Assembly: GCA_022340615.1 (NCBI GenBank)
Contig: JAJDNO010000043.1
Location: 1 to 50,689 of the forward strand
DNA from: Gallionella sp.
Lineage (GTDB): Bacteria; Pseudomonadota; Gammaproteobacteria; Burkholderiales; Gallionellaceae
Direction of reading: 5' to 3'
DNA length: 50,689 bases
Each line of letters begins with the position of its first letter. Position 1 is the stretch's first letter. The notes beneath the pieces were generated by a model that was not told the DNA's origin, ran no database searches, and saw nothing but the letters and a program-made list of their open reading frames with translations. This document shows, piece after piece, positions 35,780 to 45,537 of this stretch. Made by a program: the position numbers and the translations under genes.

Positions 35780-38341
35780 CTACAACCAGCGCATCATGCC
35801 CATCTCGAACGGATGGGTCAGCATCTCATGGAAGGGGTAAGCGCGGATATGGTATTCCAGCTTGCCGCATTGCTCGGGCTCCACTTGCAGCGCGAACACA
35901 TTGTCTCCGGCTTCGTTCGTCGTGCCTGTAGTTTCGAAGCGGTAATGGCGCAAGCTCTGCAATTTTTCATGTTTTGTAAGCAGTCCGATCAGCAGTTCAA
36001 CCACCACATCTTCAGGCTTGAGGCCGTTCAGCCTGACCGCGATTTCAAAACGCAGATTTTCTCCGAAAACGATTTCCATGCGTTCTGTATCCAGGCGATA
36101 CAATTCAACACCGGACCAGGCCTTGCGTATGCGCGCCTTCCATTCGGCGACGCGGCGCGCGTTTTCATGCCGGCTTTGCTGGTACAGACGGTGTTGATTG
36201 CTCGCAGGCAGGTAGCACTTGGCAAGATACTCCCCAACCATACGTTTGGAATTGAAACGCGGCATGATGGTCGCCATCGAGTGCTTGGCCATTTTCACCC
36301 AGTTGGGTGAAAATCCCATCTGGCCGTGGTCATAGTAAAGCGGCACAACCTGGTCCTGCATCACCTCATAGAGCGTGCGCGTCTCTTCCCGTGTACGGAT
36401 CTCCTCACTCAACGTTTCCGAAACAGGTTTGATCGCCCAGCCGTTCCTGCCGTCGTAGCTTTCACCCCACCAGCCATCCAGCACGGACAGGTTGATCGTA
36501 CCGTTCATTCCCGCCTTCATGCCGGAAGTACCGCTTGCCTCCAGCGGATAAAGCGGAGTATTCAGCCAGACATCCACGCCCGAGACCAGTTTGCGCGACA
36601 GCTCCAGATCATAACCTTCCACCATCAGTATCTTGCCGATGAATTCCGGCATCTTTGAGATATTCGTGACCTGCCGTATCAGATCCTGGCCGGGTATGTC
36701 AGCCGGATGCGCTTTGCCGGCAAAAATGAACACCACCGGACGATCGGCACCGTCAACGATTGCACGCAGCCAATCGAGGTCTCCGAACAGCATCGTTGCC
36801 CGTTTGTAGGTTGCGAATCTGCGCGCAAAGCCGATTGTCAGGATGTTCGGGTTTTCCGGATTGACATATTTGAGCAGGCGGTCCAGGTGCGCCTCGGAGC
36901 CGTGATTGCGGAAATGCTGGGCACTGATGCGTTCGGCGACCAGATTCAGCATTTTTGCCTTGAGCGACTGGCGCACGCTCCAGAACAGGTGGTCCGGGAT
37001 ATTCCGCACGCGTTCCCAGAATTCCACGTCGTTCATGCGCGCGCTCCATTCCAGCCCGAGATGCCGTTCAAGCACCTCTATCCATTCCGAGGCCAGGAAC
37101 GTCGGTGCATGCACCCCATTGGTGATATAGGTCATCGGATTTTCGTTGGGCTGGATTTCCGGCCACATGTCCCCGCAGATATTCGAGGAAACCAGGCCAT
37201 GGACGCGAGACACGCCGTTTGTATAGCGCGATCCGCGTATCGCCAGTGCAGTCATGTTGAAGTCGGCGCTATCGCTGGAACTTCCCAGGGACATGAATTC
37301 GTCCCGGTTGAGTTTGATTTCCGGGTAGTAGTGTTCAAAATATGCCTGAACCATGGTGTCGCTGAAATGGTCATGCCCGGCCGGCACCGGGGTGTGGGTG
37401 GTGAAGACGGTGTTGACCGCGACAGATTCCAGTGCGGAGGCAAAGTCCAGGTCATCGTCCCTGATTTGCTGGCGTATCCTCTCCAGAACCAGGAATGCCG
37501 CGTGGCCTTCGTTGATATGCCAGACAGTCGGTTTCAAATCCAGCACTTTCAGCGCGCGCACGCCGCCGATACCCAGCACGATTTCCTGTTCCATGCGCAT
37601 CGCCTTGTCGCCGCCATACAGCCGGTGCGTGATGTCGCGATCATGCGGACTGTTGCTGGGCAGGTCGGTATCCAGCAGATATAGCGTGATGTGCCCTATC
37701 CTGGCTTCCCATATCTTGACATTGACCGTTCGGCCAGGCAGGTCAACCGTCGTGCCAGCCTCAGTCCCGTCCGCGAGTTTTGACGGGACGATGGGCAGAT
37801 CTGCAAAATGGGAATCGCTGTTGGTTGCTATCTGGTTGCCGTCGCTGTCTATGGCCTGATGAAAATAACCCTGGCGATAAAGCAGACCGACACCGATGAA
37901 CGGCAGGCGCAGATCGCTGGCGGCTTTGCAGTAGTCTCCGGCAAGAATGCCAAGGCCGCCCGAATAAATCGGGAAGCTTTCGTGAAATCCGAACTCGGCA
38001 CAGAAGTAGGCGACCAGATCATCAGTGTGCAGCCAGTCCGCGCCGCTGGGCGGCAAATGGTGGCCATGGTAGGTATCGAAAGCGGCCAGCACACGGTTCA
38101 GATTGCCGATGAATATCTGGTCTACGGATGCATCCAGCAGACGCTGTTCGTCCACCCGCTTCAGAAAGGCCTTGGGACTGTGTCCGGTGGCCTTCCACAA
38201 TCCGGGATGCAGCCGCGCGAATAACGCGCGTGTCGGACGGTCCCAGCTATACCAGAGATTGTTCGCAAGCTCGTTCAGGCGCGCCAGACGTGGCGGAATC
38301 TTTGGCCGAACCTGCAATATATAGGTGGTGCTTTTTTCCAT
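35780..38341 (-). CDS. Alpha-glucan phosphorylase, DUF3417 type
   Basis: 853 residues. The N-terminal 120 (PRLARLNELANNLWYSWD, RALFARLHPGLW) are the DUF3417 region found in the Thermotoga-like maltodextrin/alpha-glucan phosphorylases; the rest is a GT35 phosphorylase with FGFHESFPIYSGGLGILAGD and the cofactor lysine in EASGTSGMKAGMNGT. It is only distantly similar to the phosphorylase at 31574, so the two are not a recent duplication and may differ in chain-length preference (inference). First gene of the leftward run with glgA and glgP. Confidence 0.93.
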   Translation of the reverse strand: MEKSTTYILQVRPKIPPRLARLNELANNLWYSWDRPTRALFARLHPGLWKATGHSPKAFLKRVDEQRLLDASVDQIFIGNLNRVLAAFDTYHGHHLPPSGADWLHTDDLVAYFCAEFGFHESFPIYSGGLGILAGDYCKAASDLRLPFIGVGLLYRQGYFHQAIDSDGNQIATNSDSHFADLPIVPSKLADGTEAGTTVDLPGRTVNVKIWEARIGHITLYLLDTDLPSNSPHDRDITHRLYGGDKAMRMEQEIVLGIGGVRALKVLDLKPTVWHINEGHAAFLVLERIRQQIRDDDLDFASALESVAVNTVFTTHTPVPAGHDHFSDTMVQAYFEHYYPEIKLNRDEFMSLGSSSDSADFNMTALAIRGSRYTNGVSRVHGLVSSNICGDMWPEIQPNENPMTYITNGVHAPTFLASEWIEVLERHLGLEWSARMNDVEFWERVRNIPDHLFWSVRQSLKAKMLNLVAERISAQHFRNHGSEAHLDRLLKYVNPENPNILTIGFARRFATYKRATMLFGDLDWLRAIVDGADRPVVFIFAGKAHPADIPGQDLIRQVTNISKMPEFIGKILMVEGYDLELSRKLVSGVDVWLNTPLYPLEASGTSGMKAGMNGTINLSVLDGWWGESYDGRNGWAIKPVSETLSEEIRTREETRTLYEVMQDQVVPLYYDHGQMGFSPNWVKMAKHSMATIMPRFNSKRMVGEYLAKCYLPASNQHRLYQQSRHENARRVAEWKARIRKAWSGVELYRLDTERMEIVFGENLRFEIAVRLNGLKPEDVVVELLIGLLTKHEKLQSLRHYRFETTGTTNEAGDNVFALQVEPEQCGKLEYHIRAYPFHEMLTHPFEMGMMRWL

Positions 38342-38503
38342 TGATTGAAATGCTCACGCCAATATTCGGAACCTGATCCGGGAGTGCGGCGATTATAGCG
38401 CAAGCACAAACCTTATCGAGGGTGTGAAGGATGGTCTTGCAGCGATATCAACGGCTGCCATTTTGGCGAATGGCTCATCCTTGTCAATCGACGAGCATCG
38501 CGT

Positions 38504-41500
38504 TCAATAGAATCGGAAAGTATAAAGCAGGTCGAACGCGTCTTCGGTGCCCGTGCGGGTAACGATCGTGATACGCGGGGTCAGCGTATAGCTGAATATG
38601 GTAACGCTGCCCGCTTCATTCAGGCTTTGTTCATAACTGATGCGGGCCCGCGACGACAGTTGCTTGCCGACCGTGACTTTCTGGACCTGTTGTGAATCCG
38701 CACCGGTTTGCTGGCTCAGTGAAAACTGGTCGATGCCGAGTGTCTTTCCCAGTTGGCTGCTGGATTGTCCACCCAGAATGCTGCCTGCGGCGGCAATCAG
38801 CAATGACGAATCGACCCCGCTGGTATCCGGAACACGCCCAAGCACGATCCAGGATAGTTTTTCCGCGTCCGGCACATCGGGTGTGGATACCAGCCGCACC
38901 AGCGGGTGACGCACCGTGCCGGTGACCTCGACTCCCGCTTCGACGGCCAGCCCCTTGCGCAGCGCGAGTATGTTCAGGCCCGGATCGTCCAGCGGCCCCT
39001 GGAAATTGATGATGCCGCGCTCGACCTGCAAACGCTGGCCATAGGCGTCGAATACCGCATCCTGCGCCGCGATGCTCCCGGTCACGTGCATCAGTTCGCC
39101 GGGTTCGCCGTGCATGGCCAGATTGCCGGCGAGGCGGCCTTCGAATCCCGCCGCACGGATATAAAAATGGTCGCCCAGATCCAGTGTCGCGTTCACCCTG
39201 GTGGGCGGGCCCGGGCGGCCTGGCGCTTCCTTTCCGATGATCTGAACATCGTCGGAAAGGACCGGGCGATCGCTGACCGGCTGGTTGATCAGGCCTGCAT
39301 TCGCCCGTATGTTGCCATCCAGCAACAATGTCTTGCTGGCATAGCGCGCATGGCCGCTGCCTGAAACGAGTATCCATCGGTCGGTACGTTGTGCCAGCGG
39401 CAGGTGATCCGCAGTGATAAGCAGATCGCTGTTGTCGCCGACCAGATCAATGCGGCCGCTAGCGCTGATCCGTCCGTTGCCGGCCGGCAGGCTGTATCCC
39501 GAGAACAGCTTGTCGCCAGGTGCAGGCTGATAAGGTGCCGAAAATACCAGACGGTCGACATGCACCGCATCGGGTTCGAAGCGCGCTTTCAATTCGCCCT
39601 GTTCCAGCCGGACACCCTGGTTCAAAAAGGCCAGACTCAGCGAGCTGCCTTCTGCCTCGCCTCTCAGGCGCGGATTTCCGGGCGTGCCGATCAGGTCGGC
39701 ATCAAGCTTCAATCGCCCCCCGCTTTGCAGATTGCTGTCCACTATCGGCCCGATCCAGGATAGATCGTCCGAGACCAGATGCAGATGTCCGGTCAGCGGC
39801 GAGTCCGACGGGATCGTCCAGCCCGTCGGGCTGTGCGTTATCGGCATGCTGGCCTGGGCCTTGATGTCTCCGAGATGAGTACCTTTGGCAATCAGCTGCA
39901 AATGCAGCTTGTCCTGTTCCGCGCTCACGGACAGTTGCAGGTCGCTCAATCCAAGCTGTTTTCCTGATTCGGGATTCACTACCCAGTCACCGCTTTCGCG
40001 ATGTACCTCGAATTGCCCATGGAGATGCGCATCGGCCGCCACATCCCAGGCTCCGCCGATGCGTATGGTATCGAATGCCTGCGCATAAGCGGGCTGGTCG
40101 GGACCGGATTTCAGACTCTGCATGTTTACCGCGCGGACGTTCAGGCCGTTGAAGTGTCCGGCGGTATGCCAATGCTGCGGTGTCCATTGCAGACCGGAAA
40201 GCTGGATCTGGCCGCCCGCAAAATCCGCATCTGCAGTACCGAGTTCGATGGAATTCCTTGCAAGCGTCAGCGGCACCTCCCGCAACAAGCGGAACGGCAG
40301 CATGCCTTGTGCGGACAGTTCATCGATTTTGCCGCGCCATTGCAGGGATTTCCAGCCCTGTGACGGATCGCTCAAACCGCCATCCATCTTCAGCGTCACT
40401 TCCCCGGACCTTTCCTGTTCCTGCTCGATGCGGGCCGATGCCAGCAGGCTGTGATGCGCCCTGCTGCCCTTCAACTCGAGACTTGCTTGCGGAACATTTA
40501 TCGTGCCGCTACCGCGAAATCCAGTGATGCCCAGATTCATCTGCATCGAGGATGCAGCCAGATCACCACTTCCGTCCAGAGTTGCGAAGCGCTGTCCGCC
40601 GGGTAAAGAGAGATCTTTCGCGCGAGCGGTGAACTGCAGTCTGGGATTTGCAATGCTTCCGGATAACTCAGCATTTCCGGCCAGCTGGCCGTTCCAGCCG
40701 TTCCCGATTTGCGCCAGATTGGCGGCATCGATCGTCAACTTCACCCGGCTTGATTGTGAACCGTGAACAAGGTCCATATCGAGGTGATTGTCGCCGATAT
40801 TCAGGGCGAGGTTCCCTTTCGCGCTGTCGATACCGGAAAATTCGAGGCGGCCATGGCCGTTGATATCGTATTTTCCGTATCGGCTGTTTGTCATATCAAA
40901 CTGCAGGGTACCTGTGGCTCGCGGGGCGAGGGAACCGGAAATTTCCAGTCGGGCATTCAGATTGGTAGCAGATGTATCTGCAAGCTGCGACAGGTTCAGC
41001 CTGCGCAGCCGGCTGGAGAAACGGAAGGTGCGGCGCCGGTCCAGCGCCAGCTGTCCATTTCCGCTCAGTTCGGTCTCTCCCCGGGTCACGCGCAAACTGG
41101 AAAGATTGATTACGTCTCGGTGCAGGTCAAGTTCGCCGTGAATATCGGACTCGCCGTCACGGAGTGCCATGATCGCATGCTGATTGTCGAGCGTAATGTC
41201 ACCCTGAAAGGAAGTGACCGGAAGATGCGTATAAAAAGCGGCAGCGTCCAGATCGCGCACCTTCAGCTGTGCGCCCAGCTTGCCGCTAAGCCGCTCCCAT
41301 GAGATTGTTCCGGTCAGATGGCCGTGATCGAGAAGATGCGCGTCAAGCTGCTGCAGTTGCCAGCGCGATGCGGACAGACGCACCTGCGCCGTGATGCCGC
41401 GCACGGGAAGACCATTTTGGTCCAGCGCAGCGACTACGGTGTTGCGCAACCGCAGCGATCCCTCCAGAACACCATCCTGTGTGCCATGGAGGTCGGCATT

Positions 41501-42349
41501 TCCGCTGACGAGTGCGGGCGGAGCGCCGTTGAACAGTTGCCCGGGATTGATACCGCTGAATGAGAGTTTCAGGCGGCTTACCGGCACCTTGGAGAACGGC
41601 TCAATCTGCGCCGAGCCATTCACACTTCCAGCAGCAGCCTTGGCGTCGAGGCTGACAGCGACGTGCTGCAAATCACCAAGGGCTTTGGCGGAGAAACGCA
41701 TCGGGTGCTTCCGGCCGGCAAGTTCCATCTCGGTTTCAAGCGCAGCCTGTGCATTCAGTGCATAGGGTTTTGCGGTGGATATCTCACCCGAGCCGGAAAA
41801 GACTCCGTACGGCAGCTGGATGCGCAGCAACTGCAGGCGGTGCAGTTTGGCGCCACCCGTGTAGCGGGCTTCGACATCCTTTGCGACAAACGCGGGTTTG
41901 GCGCCTTCCCTGCTGCTCAGGCTTAGCGAGCCTGCCTTCATGTCCAGCACGCTTACCGTGAAGGGCAAGCCCAGGTTTTCCGGCAACGCGGGAGACTTTC
42001 CGGACGGCAAGGACAGTATTTCGATCCGACCGGCGTGCAAAGCGTCAATCCTGAGTTCGCCTTGCAGCAAAGCTGCGGGCTGCCATTCAATTTGCATTTC
42101 ATGCGCGGTGACACGCCAGCCATTGCCGCGCAGCACCATCTGCTGCAAGTTGATGGTGTCCAGCAAGGTGCCGCTGACATCGGTAGCGTCAAACCTGCCC
42201 GCGCTTTGATGCTCGGCCATGTTGACCAGCCAGCGCAGGCCGGATGCGGAGGCAAACAGCCATGCGCCTGCCCCGGCAATCACCAGAAAGACGGACAGCA
42301 GTAACACCATCCATTTTCGGCGCGCAACGGTTTTCAGCAGGGTACCCAT
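38504..42349 (-). CDS. tamB: Translocation and assembly module protein TamB
   Basis: 1281 residues, near the E. coli length (about 1259). An inner-membrane-anchored, periplasm-spanning AsmA-like protein that partners TamA and is implicated in outer-membrane protein insertion and phospholipid transport. It has one N-terminal membrane helix (WMVLLLSVFLVIAGAGAWLF), a very long repetitive beta-rich middle (beta-taco type) and the C-terminal TamB/DUF490 domain (about 950-1281, ending in the aromatic-rich LLYTFRFY). Its ATG shares one base with the tamA stop (TGATG), so the two are translationally coupled. Confidence 0.93.
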   Translation of the reverse strand: MGTLLKTVARRKWMVLLLSVFLVIAGAGAWLFASASGLRWLVNMAEHQSAGRFDATDVSGTLLDTINLQQMVLRGNGWRVTAHEMQIEWQPAALLQGELRIDALHAGRIEILSLPSGKSPALPENLGLPFTVSVLDMKAGSLSLSSREGAKPAFVAKDVEARYTGGAKLHRLQLLRIQLPYGVFSGSGEISTAKPYALNAQAALETEMELAGRKHPMRFSAKALGDLQHVAVSLDAKAAAGSVNGSAQIEPFSKVPVSRLKLSFSGINPGQLFNGAPPALVSGNADLHGTQDGVLEGSLRLRNTVVAALDQNGLPVRGITAQVRLSASRWQLQQLDAHLLDHGHLTGTISWERLSGKLGAQLKVRDLDAAAFYTHLPVTSFQGDITLDNQHAIMALRDGESDIHGELDLHRDVINLSSLRVTRGETELSGNGQLALDRRRTFRFSSRLRRLNLSQLADTSATNLNARLEISGSLAPRATGTLQFDMTNSRYGKYDINGHGRLEFSGIDSAKGNLALNIGDNHLDMDLVHGSQSSRVKLTIDAANLAQIGNGWNGQLAGNAELSGSIANPRLQFTARAKDLSLPGGQRFATLDGSGDLAASSMQMNLGITGFRGSGTINVPQASLELKGSRAHHSLLASARIEQEQERSGEVTLKMDGGLSDPSQGWKSLQWRGKIDELSAQGMLPFRLLREVPLTLARNSIELGTADADFAGGQIQLSGLQWTPQHWHTAGHFNGLNVRAVNMQSLKSGPDQPAYAQAFDTIRIGGAWDVAADAHLHGQFEVHRESGDWVVNPESGKQLGLSDLQLSVSAEQDKLHLQLIAKGTHLGDIKAQASMPITHSPTGWTIPSDSPLTGHLHLVSDDLSWIGPIVDSNLQSGGRLKLDADLIGTPGNPRLRGEAEGSSLSLAFLNQGVRLEQGELKARFEPDAVHVDRLVFSAPYQPAPGDKLFSGYSLPAGNGRISASGRIDLVGDNSDLLITADHLPLAQRTDRWILVSGSGHARYASKTLLLDGNIRANAGLINQPVSDRPVLSDDVQIIGKEAPGRPGPPTRVNATLDLGDHFYIRAAGFEGRLAGNLAMHGEPGELMHVTGSIAAQDAVFDAYGQRLQVERGIINFQGPLDDPGLNILALRKGLAVEAGVEVTGTVRHPLVRLVSTPDVPDAEKLSWIVLGRVPDTSGVDSSLLIAAAGSILGGQSSSQLGKTLGIDQFSLSQQTGADSQQVQKVTVGKQLSSRARISYEQSLNEAGSVTIFSYTLTPRITIVTRTGTEDAFDLLYTFRFY

Positions 42350-44118
42350 CAGAATGCGACCTGGATGGAAAAATGCATGCGCACCCCAGGCTGGCCCTTG
42401 CCTCGCGCAAAATCCAGCGCCAGCGGGCCGACCGGGCTGCGCCAGCGGGCGCCGATGCCGTAACCCTGTGACAAGTGCAGCTCGGACAGCACGTCGGCCG
42501 CGCCGCCGACATCGTAGAACAATGCTGCCCCGAATTTTCCGAACCAGTGCGTGTATTCGGCGCTGCCGGTCGCCATCACCCGCCCGCCGACCACCGCACT
42601 GCCTTCAATAACGCCCAGGCTCTGGAATGCGAAACCTCGCACGGTTTGCGTGCCGCCGACGCGGAACAGATAGTCCTGCGGTATGCCGACGGCCGAGGGC
42701 GCGGCCGTATATCCGCCTTCTACGCGCAGCGTGCCCACGTCGCGTCCACTCAACGGCAGCCATATCTGCTCGCGAACATAGCTGCGCACAAAATTCTGGT
42801 CGGACAGCGCTGCCTTGCTTCCTCCGCCCACCAGCAGCTGTGTCATCGATCCCGACATAGGGAACAGCGGGTTGTCCACCACACGCCGGTTCCAGTGCCA
42901 GTCGAGCACCAGTGCCTTGACGGATTCCGGAATGCCGCCGAGCGGTATTTGCTGTTCCCTCTGGCCATTCAGGCCGATGCCGGTTTCTATGCCAAACTGG
43001 GTGCGGCTGCGTGTTGCTCCGATCTTGTAGGTGCGTGTTTCCAGGCCCTGAATCTGCGTTTTTTCGGCGCTGGCATTCCAGGCCAAACGGTAGCCCAGCG
43101 GGTTGGGCTGGGTACCGAGCAGTGCCGACAGGGTCTGACGGTTCTGTTCGAATAACCAGGAACTGTTCAGTATCCAGGCCTTGTTCAGGAAATTGTAGCT
43201 CTGGTAACCGATCTGGTTGCGCACCCCGTTATTGGTGCTATAGCCGATACCCAGCGATATCTTGCGCGATTGCGCTTCGACAATCTTTACCCTGACCGGA
43301 ACCGTCAGCGGCCCGGCCTGTTTATCGGCTGATATAACATCGAAATTGACCAGCACCGAACTGAATTGGGGCATGCTCTGCAGCTGGTTCTGAAATGACA
43401 GCAACAGCTTGCGATCGTAGGGCTGACCCGGTCTGAAGGATGCGTAACGTCTGATCAGTGACGGTTTGTAGCGTTCCAGCCCGCTTACCTGCAATTCGCC
43501 GAACAGGAAACGCGGGCCGGAATCCACGACGACATGCAGGGTTGCGCTGGCTTTGGCGGGATCGACCTTGGCGGAGCTTTCGACCAGGCGTGCTGCGGCA
43601 TAATCCCGACCTGCCACCTGTGCCAGAAGACCGGCTTTCGCTTCGTCCCAGTCCGAAGCCCGGAAAGGCATTCCCGGCCGCAATGACCACTCGGCACGCA
43701 ACTGTTTTATTCGAGCATCGTTCCGTGAAAGCGACAGATCGCCACGGAATTCGATGCTGACTTCGGTGACAACCGTTCTACGCCCGGGAATCACTTCCAG
43801 CTCGAGCACTCCGGCCGGTGTGACAGAGCGCAATACCACCTTGCTGGAAAAGTAACCTTCGGTCGCGAGCAATTCCGGGATTTCGCGCTGTGCGCGTCGC
43901 ATGAAAATGGCACGATCGTTATCATTCAACAGCAGGTTGTCGGGAAGTACGAAATACTTCGACAGAACGCCGCGCACCGCTTCTGGTGAAATCAGATTGA
44001 CAGCGGGGATAGTGCTGCCTTTGGCCAATGCCAGCCCCGGAACTAGGCAGACACAGAACACGATCAGCATGAGCTGGCATGTTCTGCGTTTGAGCGTTCC
44101 CAGTTGCGCCAGGATCAA
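42349..44118 (-). CDS. tamA: Outer-membrane Omp85-family protein TamA
   Basis: About 589 residues from TTG 44118 (E. coli TamA: 577). Three N-terminal POTRA domains (about 35-270) precede a 16-stranded Omp85 barrel ending in MHFSIQVAF. The barrel motif VRGF in GTQTVRGFAFQSLG is present. The start is not certain: the frame is open to 44313, ATG 44070 begins the hydrophobic signal core MLIVFCVCLVPGLALA but lacks the positive residues, and TTG 44118 adds KRR just before it, which is why I prefer it. No ribosome site is convincing for any of them. A TATAAT at 44319-44314 may be the -10 element. tamB follows with a one-base overlap. Confidence 0.92.
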   Translation of the reverse strand: MILAQLGTLKRRTCQLMLIVFCVCLVPGLALAKGSTIPAVNLISPEAVRGVLSKYFVLPDNLLLNDNDRAIFMRRAQREIPELLATEGYFSSKVVLRSVTPAGVLELEVIPGRRTVVTEVSIEFRGDLSLSRNDARIKQLRAEWSLRPGMPFRASDWDEAKAGLLAQVAGRDYAAARLVESSAKVDPAKASATLHVVVDSGPRFLFGELQVSGLERYKPSLIRRYASFRPGQPYDRKLLLSFQNQLQSMPQFSSVLVNFDVISADKQAGPLTVPVRVKIVEAQSRKISLGIGYSTNNGVRNQIGYQSYNFLNKAWILNSSWLFEQNRQTLSALLGTQPNPLGYRLAWNASAEKTQIQGLETRTYKIGATRSRTQFGIETGIGLNGQREQQIPLGGIPESVKALVLDWHWNRRVVDNPLFPMSGSMTQLLVGGGSKAALSDQNFVRSYVREQIWLPLSGRDVGTLRVEGGYTAAPSAVGIPQDYLFRVGGTQTVRGFAFQSLGVIEGSAVVGGRVMATGSAEYTHWFGKFGAALFYDVGGAADVLSELHLSQGYGIGARWRSPVGPLALDFARGKGQPGVRMHFSIQVAF

Positions 44119-44388
44119 TTCTGGGCAGGCTAAACGTTGGCTATTGCGCCGGGCGGATCGGATGGTGCACCTGGTATCCCGGTTGGCTCTGCCCAGCATG
44201 TCCCGTTTGTCCAGCGCCGACTGCATATGCCCCCCGGGAATCAGTTCCAGCAATGCGGCTTGTATCGGCTGGCGCAGATCCGTATCGTGGTTGAAAAGAA
44301 TATCGCCGTACAAATTATATTACTTAATTCGCCTGCCACAGCCAATTCGGGGGAACAATGGACTGGTATTGGGATAAATCCGCGCTTA

Positions 44389-44478
44389 TGGTGCCCGGGA
44401 CCGGAATCGAACCGGTACGAGGGGTTAAGCCTCGACGGATTTTAAGTCCGTTGTGTCTACCAATTTCACCACCCGGGC
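44389..44478 (-). tRNA. leuZ: tRNA-Leu(UAA)
   Basis: A class II tRNA of 87 bases plus an encoded CCA (44391-44389). Acceptor GCCCGGG pairs with CCCGGGC; anticodon loop CUUAAAA gives UAA; long variable arm and GGUUCGAUUCC T-arm are present. Last gene of the Gly-Cys-Leu unit, the same order as E. coli glyW-cysT-leuZ. Confidence 0.97.
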
Positions 44479-44484
44479 GGATAC

Positions 44485-44558
44485 TGGAGGCGAGACCCGG
44501 AATCGAACCGGGATAGGCGGATTTGCAATCCGCTGCATAACCATTTTGCTATCTCGCC
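44485..44558 (-). tRNA. cysT: tRNA-Cys(GCA)
   Basis: 74 bases including an encoded CCA. Acceptor GGCGAGA pairs with UCUCGCC; the anticodon loop UUGCAAA gives GCA on a GCGGA/UCCGC stem. Middle gene of the tRNA unit, 6 bases from tRNA-Leu. Confidence 0.97.
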
Positions 44559-44587
44559 GTAGTGCAAAACCACGCTTTGGAAATGAG

Positions 44588-44615
44588 TGAGGGAAAGCCA
44601 GAATGCTTTCCCTCA
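44588..44615 (-). other. Perfect hairpin in the tRNA operon spacer
   Basis: TGAGGGAAAGC (44588-44598), loop CAGAAT, GCTTTCCCTCA (44605-44615): 11 perfect base pairs between tRNA-Gly and tRNA-Cys. No T-run follows on the minus strand, so it looks like an RNase processing site or pause element more than a terminator. Confidence 0.7.
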
Positions 44616-44619
44616 GATT

Positions 44620-44695
44620 TGGAGCGGGAGAAGAGTCTCGAACTCTCGACCTATACCTTGGCAAGGTATCGCTCTACCAACTGAGCTACTCCCGC
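44620..44695 (-). tRNA. glyW: tRNA-Gly(GCC)
   Basis: 76 bases including an encoded CCA. Acceptor GCGGGAG pairs with CUCCCGC; anticodon loop UUGCCAA gives GCC on an AUACC/GGUAU stem. First gene of the unit, with a consensus promoter only 15 bases upstream. Confidence 0.97.
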
Positions 44696-44709
44696 AAAAC
44701 GAGTTGCGC

Positions 44710-44737
44710 ATTATAGGGATATTCAAATTCCTGTCAA
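44710..44737 (-). promoter_or_regulatory. Consensus sigma-70 promoter of the tRNA operon
   Basis: Minus strand: TTGACA (44737-44732), a 16-base spacer, TATAAT (44715-44710): both hexamers are perfect. GCGC follows the -10 directly, the GC-rich discriminator typical of stringently controlled stable-RNA promoters. Predicted start near 44703 leaves a leader of about 8 bases before tRNA-Gly. Confidence 0.85.
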
Positions 44738-44755
44738 TAATTTAACTCGGAACAA

Positions 44756-45535
44756 TCAGCGAAATGCATCTTCAAGCTTGAAAAGTCGCGCAAAGTTCTC
44801 GGTGGTGCGGCGCGCCACTTCGTCAATGCTGATGCCGCGCAGCATCGCGATCTCTGCGGCGACATGCTTCACATAGGCGGGCTCGTTGAGTCTGCCGCGA
44901 TGCGGGACAGGCGCAAGATAAGGCGAGTCGGTTTCGATCAGCATTTGCTCGAGCGGTACACGCCGGGCTATTTCCTTCAGTTGCGCCGCATTCTTGAAAG
45001 TGACGATGCCGGAAAAGGAAATGTAGAAACCCATGGCCATTGCAGCTTCGGCAACTTCCCAGGATTCGGTGAAGCAATGCATCACACCGCCAGCCTCGGC
45101 AGCATTTTCTTCTTTCATGATACGCAAGGTATCGTCTGCCGCCGAGCGGGTATGAATGATCAGCGGTTTGTCTATCGCGCGCGCGGCACGGATATGGGTG
45201 CGAAATCTTGCGCGTTGCCATTCCAGATCGCCCTTCAGGCGAAAATAATCCAGCCCGGTTTCGCCGATGGCAATAATCCGCGGATTCTGCGCCAGTTCGA
45301 CCAGGCGGGCGACATCGGGCTCCTCGACGCCTTCGTAGTCGGGATGCACGCCCACCGAGGCATAGATGTTCGGGTACAGTTCGGCAAGGGCGAGCACCTG
45401 CGGAAAATCCGCCAGGTTGACCGACACGCACAATGCTTTGATCACTTCGCTGTCGCGCATATGCGCCAGCACATCACCGATATTCGCGGCGAGCTCCGGA
45501 AAATTGATATGACAGTGTGAATCGACGAACGACAT
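44756..45535 (-). CDS. TatD-family metal-dependent hydrolase
   Basis: 259 residues from ATG 45535, giving the usual MSFVDSHCHINF start; a TTG at 45559 lies inside holB. Metal ligands of the TIM-barrel amidohydrolase fold are seen: HCH (7-9), E in IGETGLDYF, H in IIHTR, H in MHCFTES and D in ETDSPYLAP. Family members act as 3'-5' DNA exonucleases or deoxyribonucleases (E. coli YcfH/TatD type). Last gene of the acpP-to-tatD run; it starts two bases after the holB stop. The pilZ gene often found between holB and tatD in relatives is absent. Confidence 0.93.
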   Translation of the reverse strand: MSFVDSHCHINFPELAANIGDVLAHMRDSEVIKALCVSVNLADFPQVLALAELYPNIYASVGVHPDYEGVEEPDVARLVELAQNPRIIAIGETGLDYFRLKGDLEWQRARFRTHIRAARAIDKPLIIHTRSAADDTLRIMKEENAAEAGGVMHCFTESWEVAEAAMAMGFYISFSGIVTFKNAAQLKEIARRVPLEQMLIETDSPYLAPVPHRGRLNEPAYVKHVAAEIAMLRGISIDEVARRTTENFARLFKLEDAFR

Positions 45536-45537
45536 GA

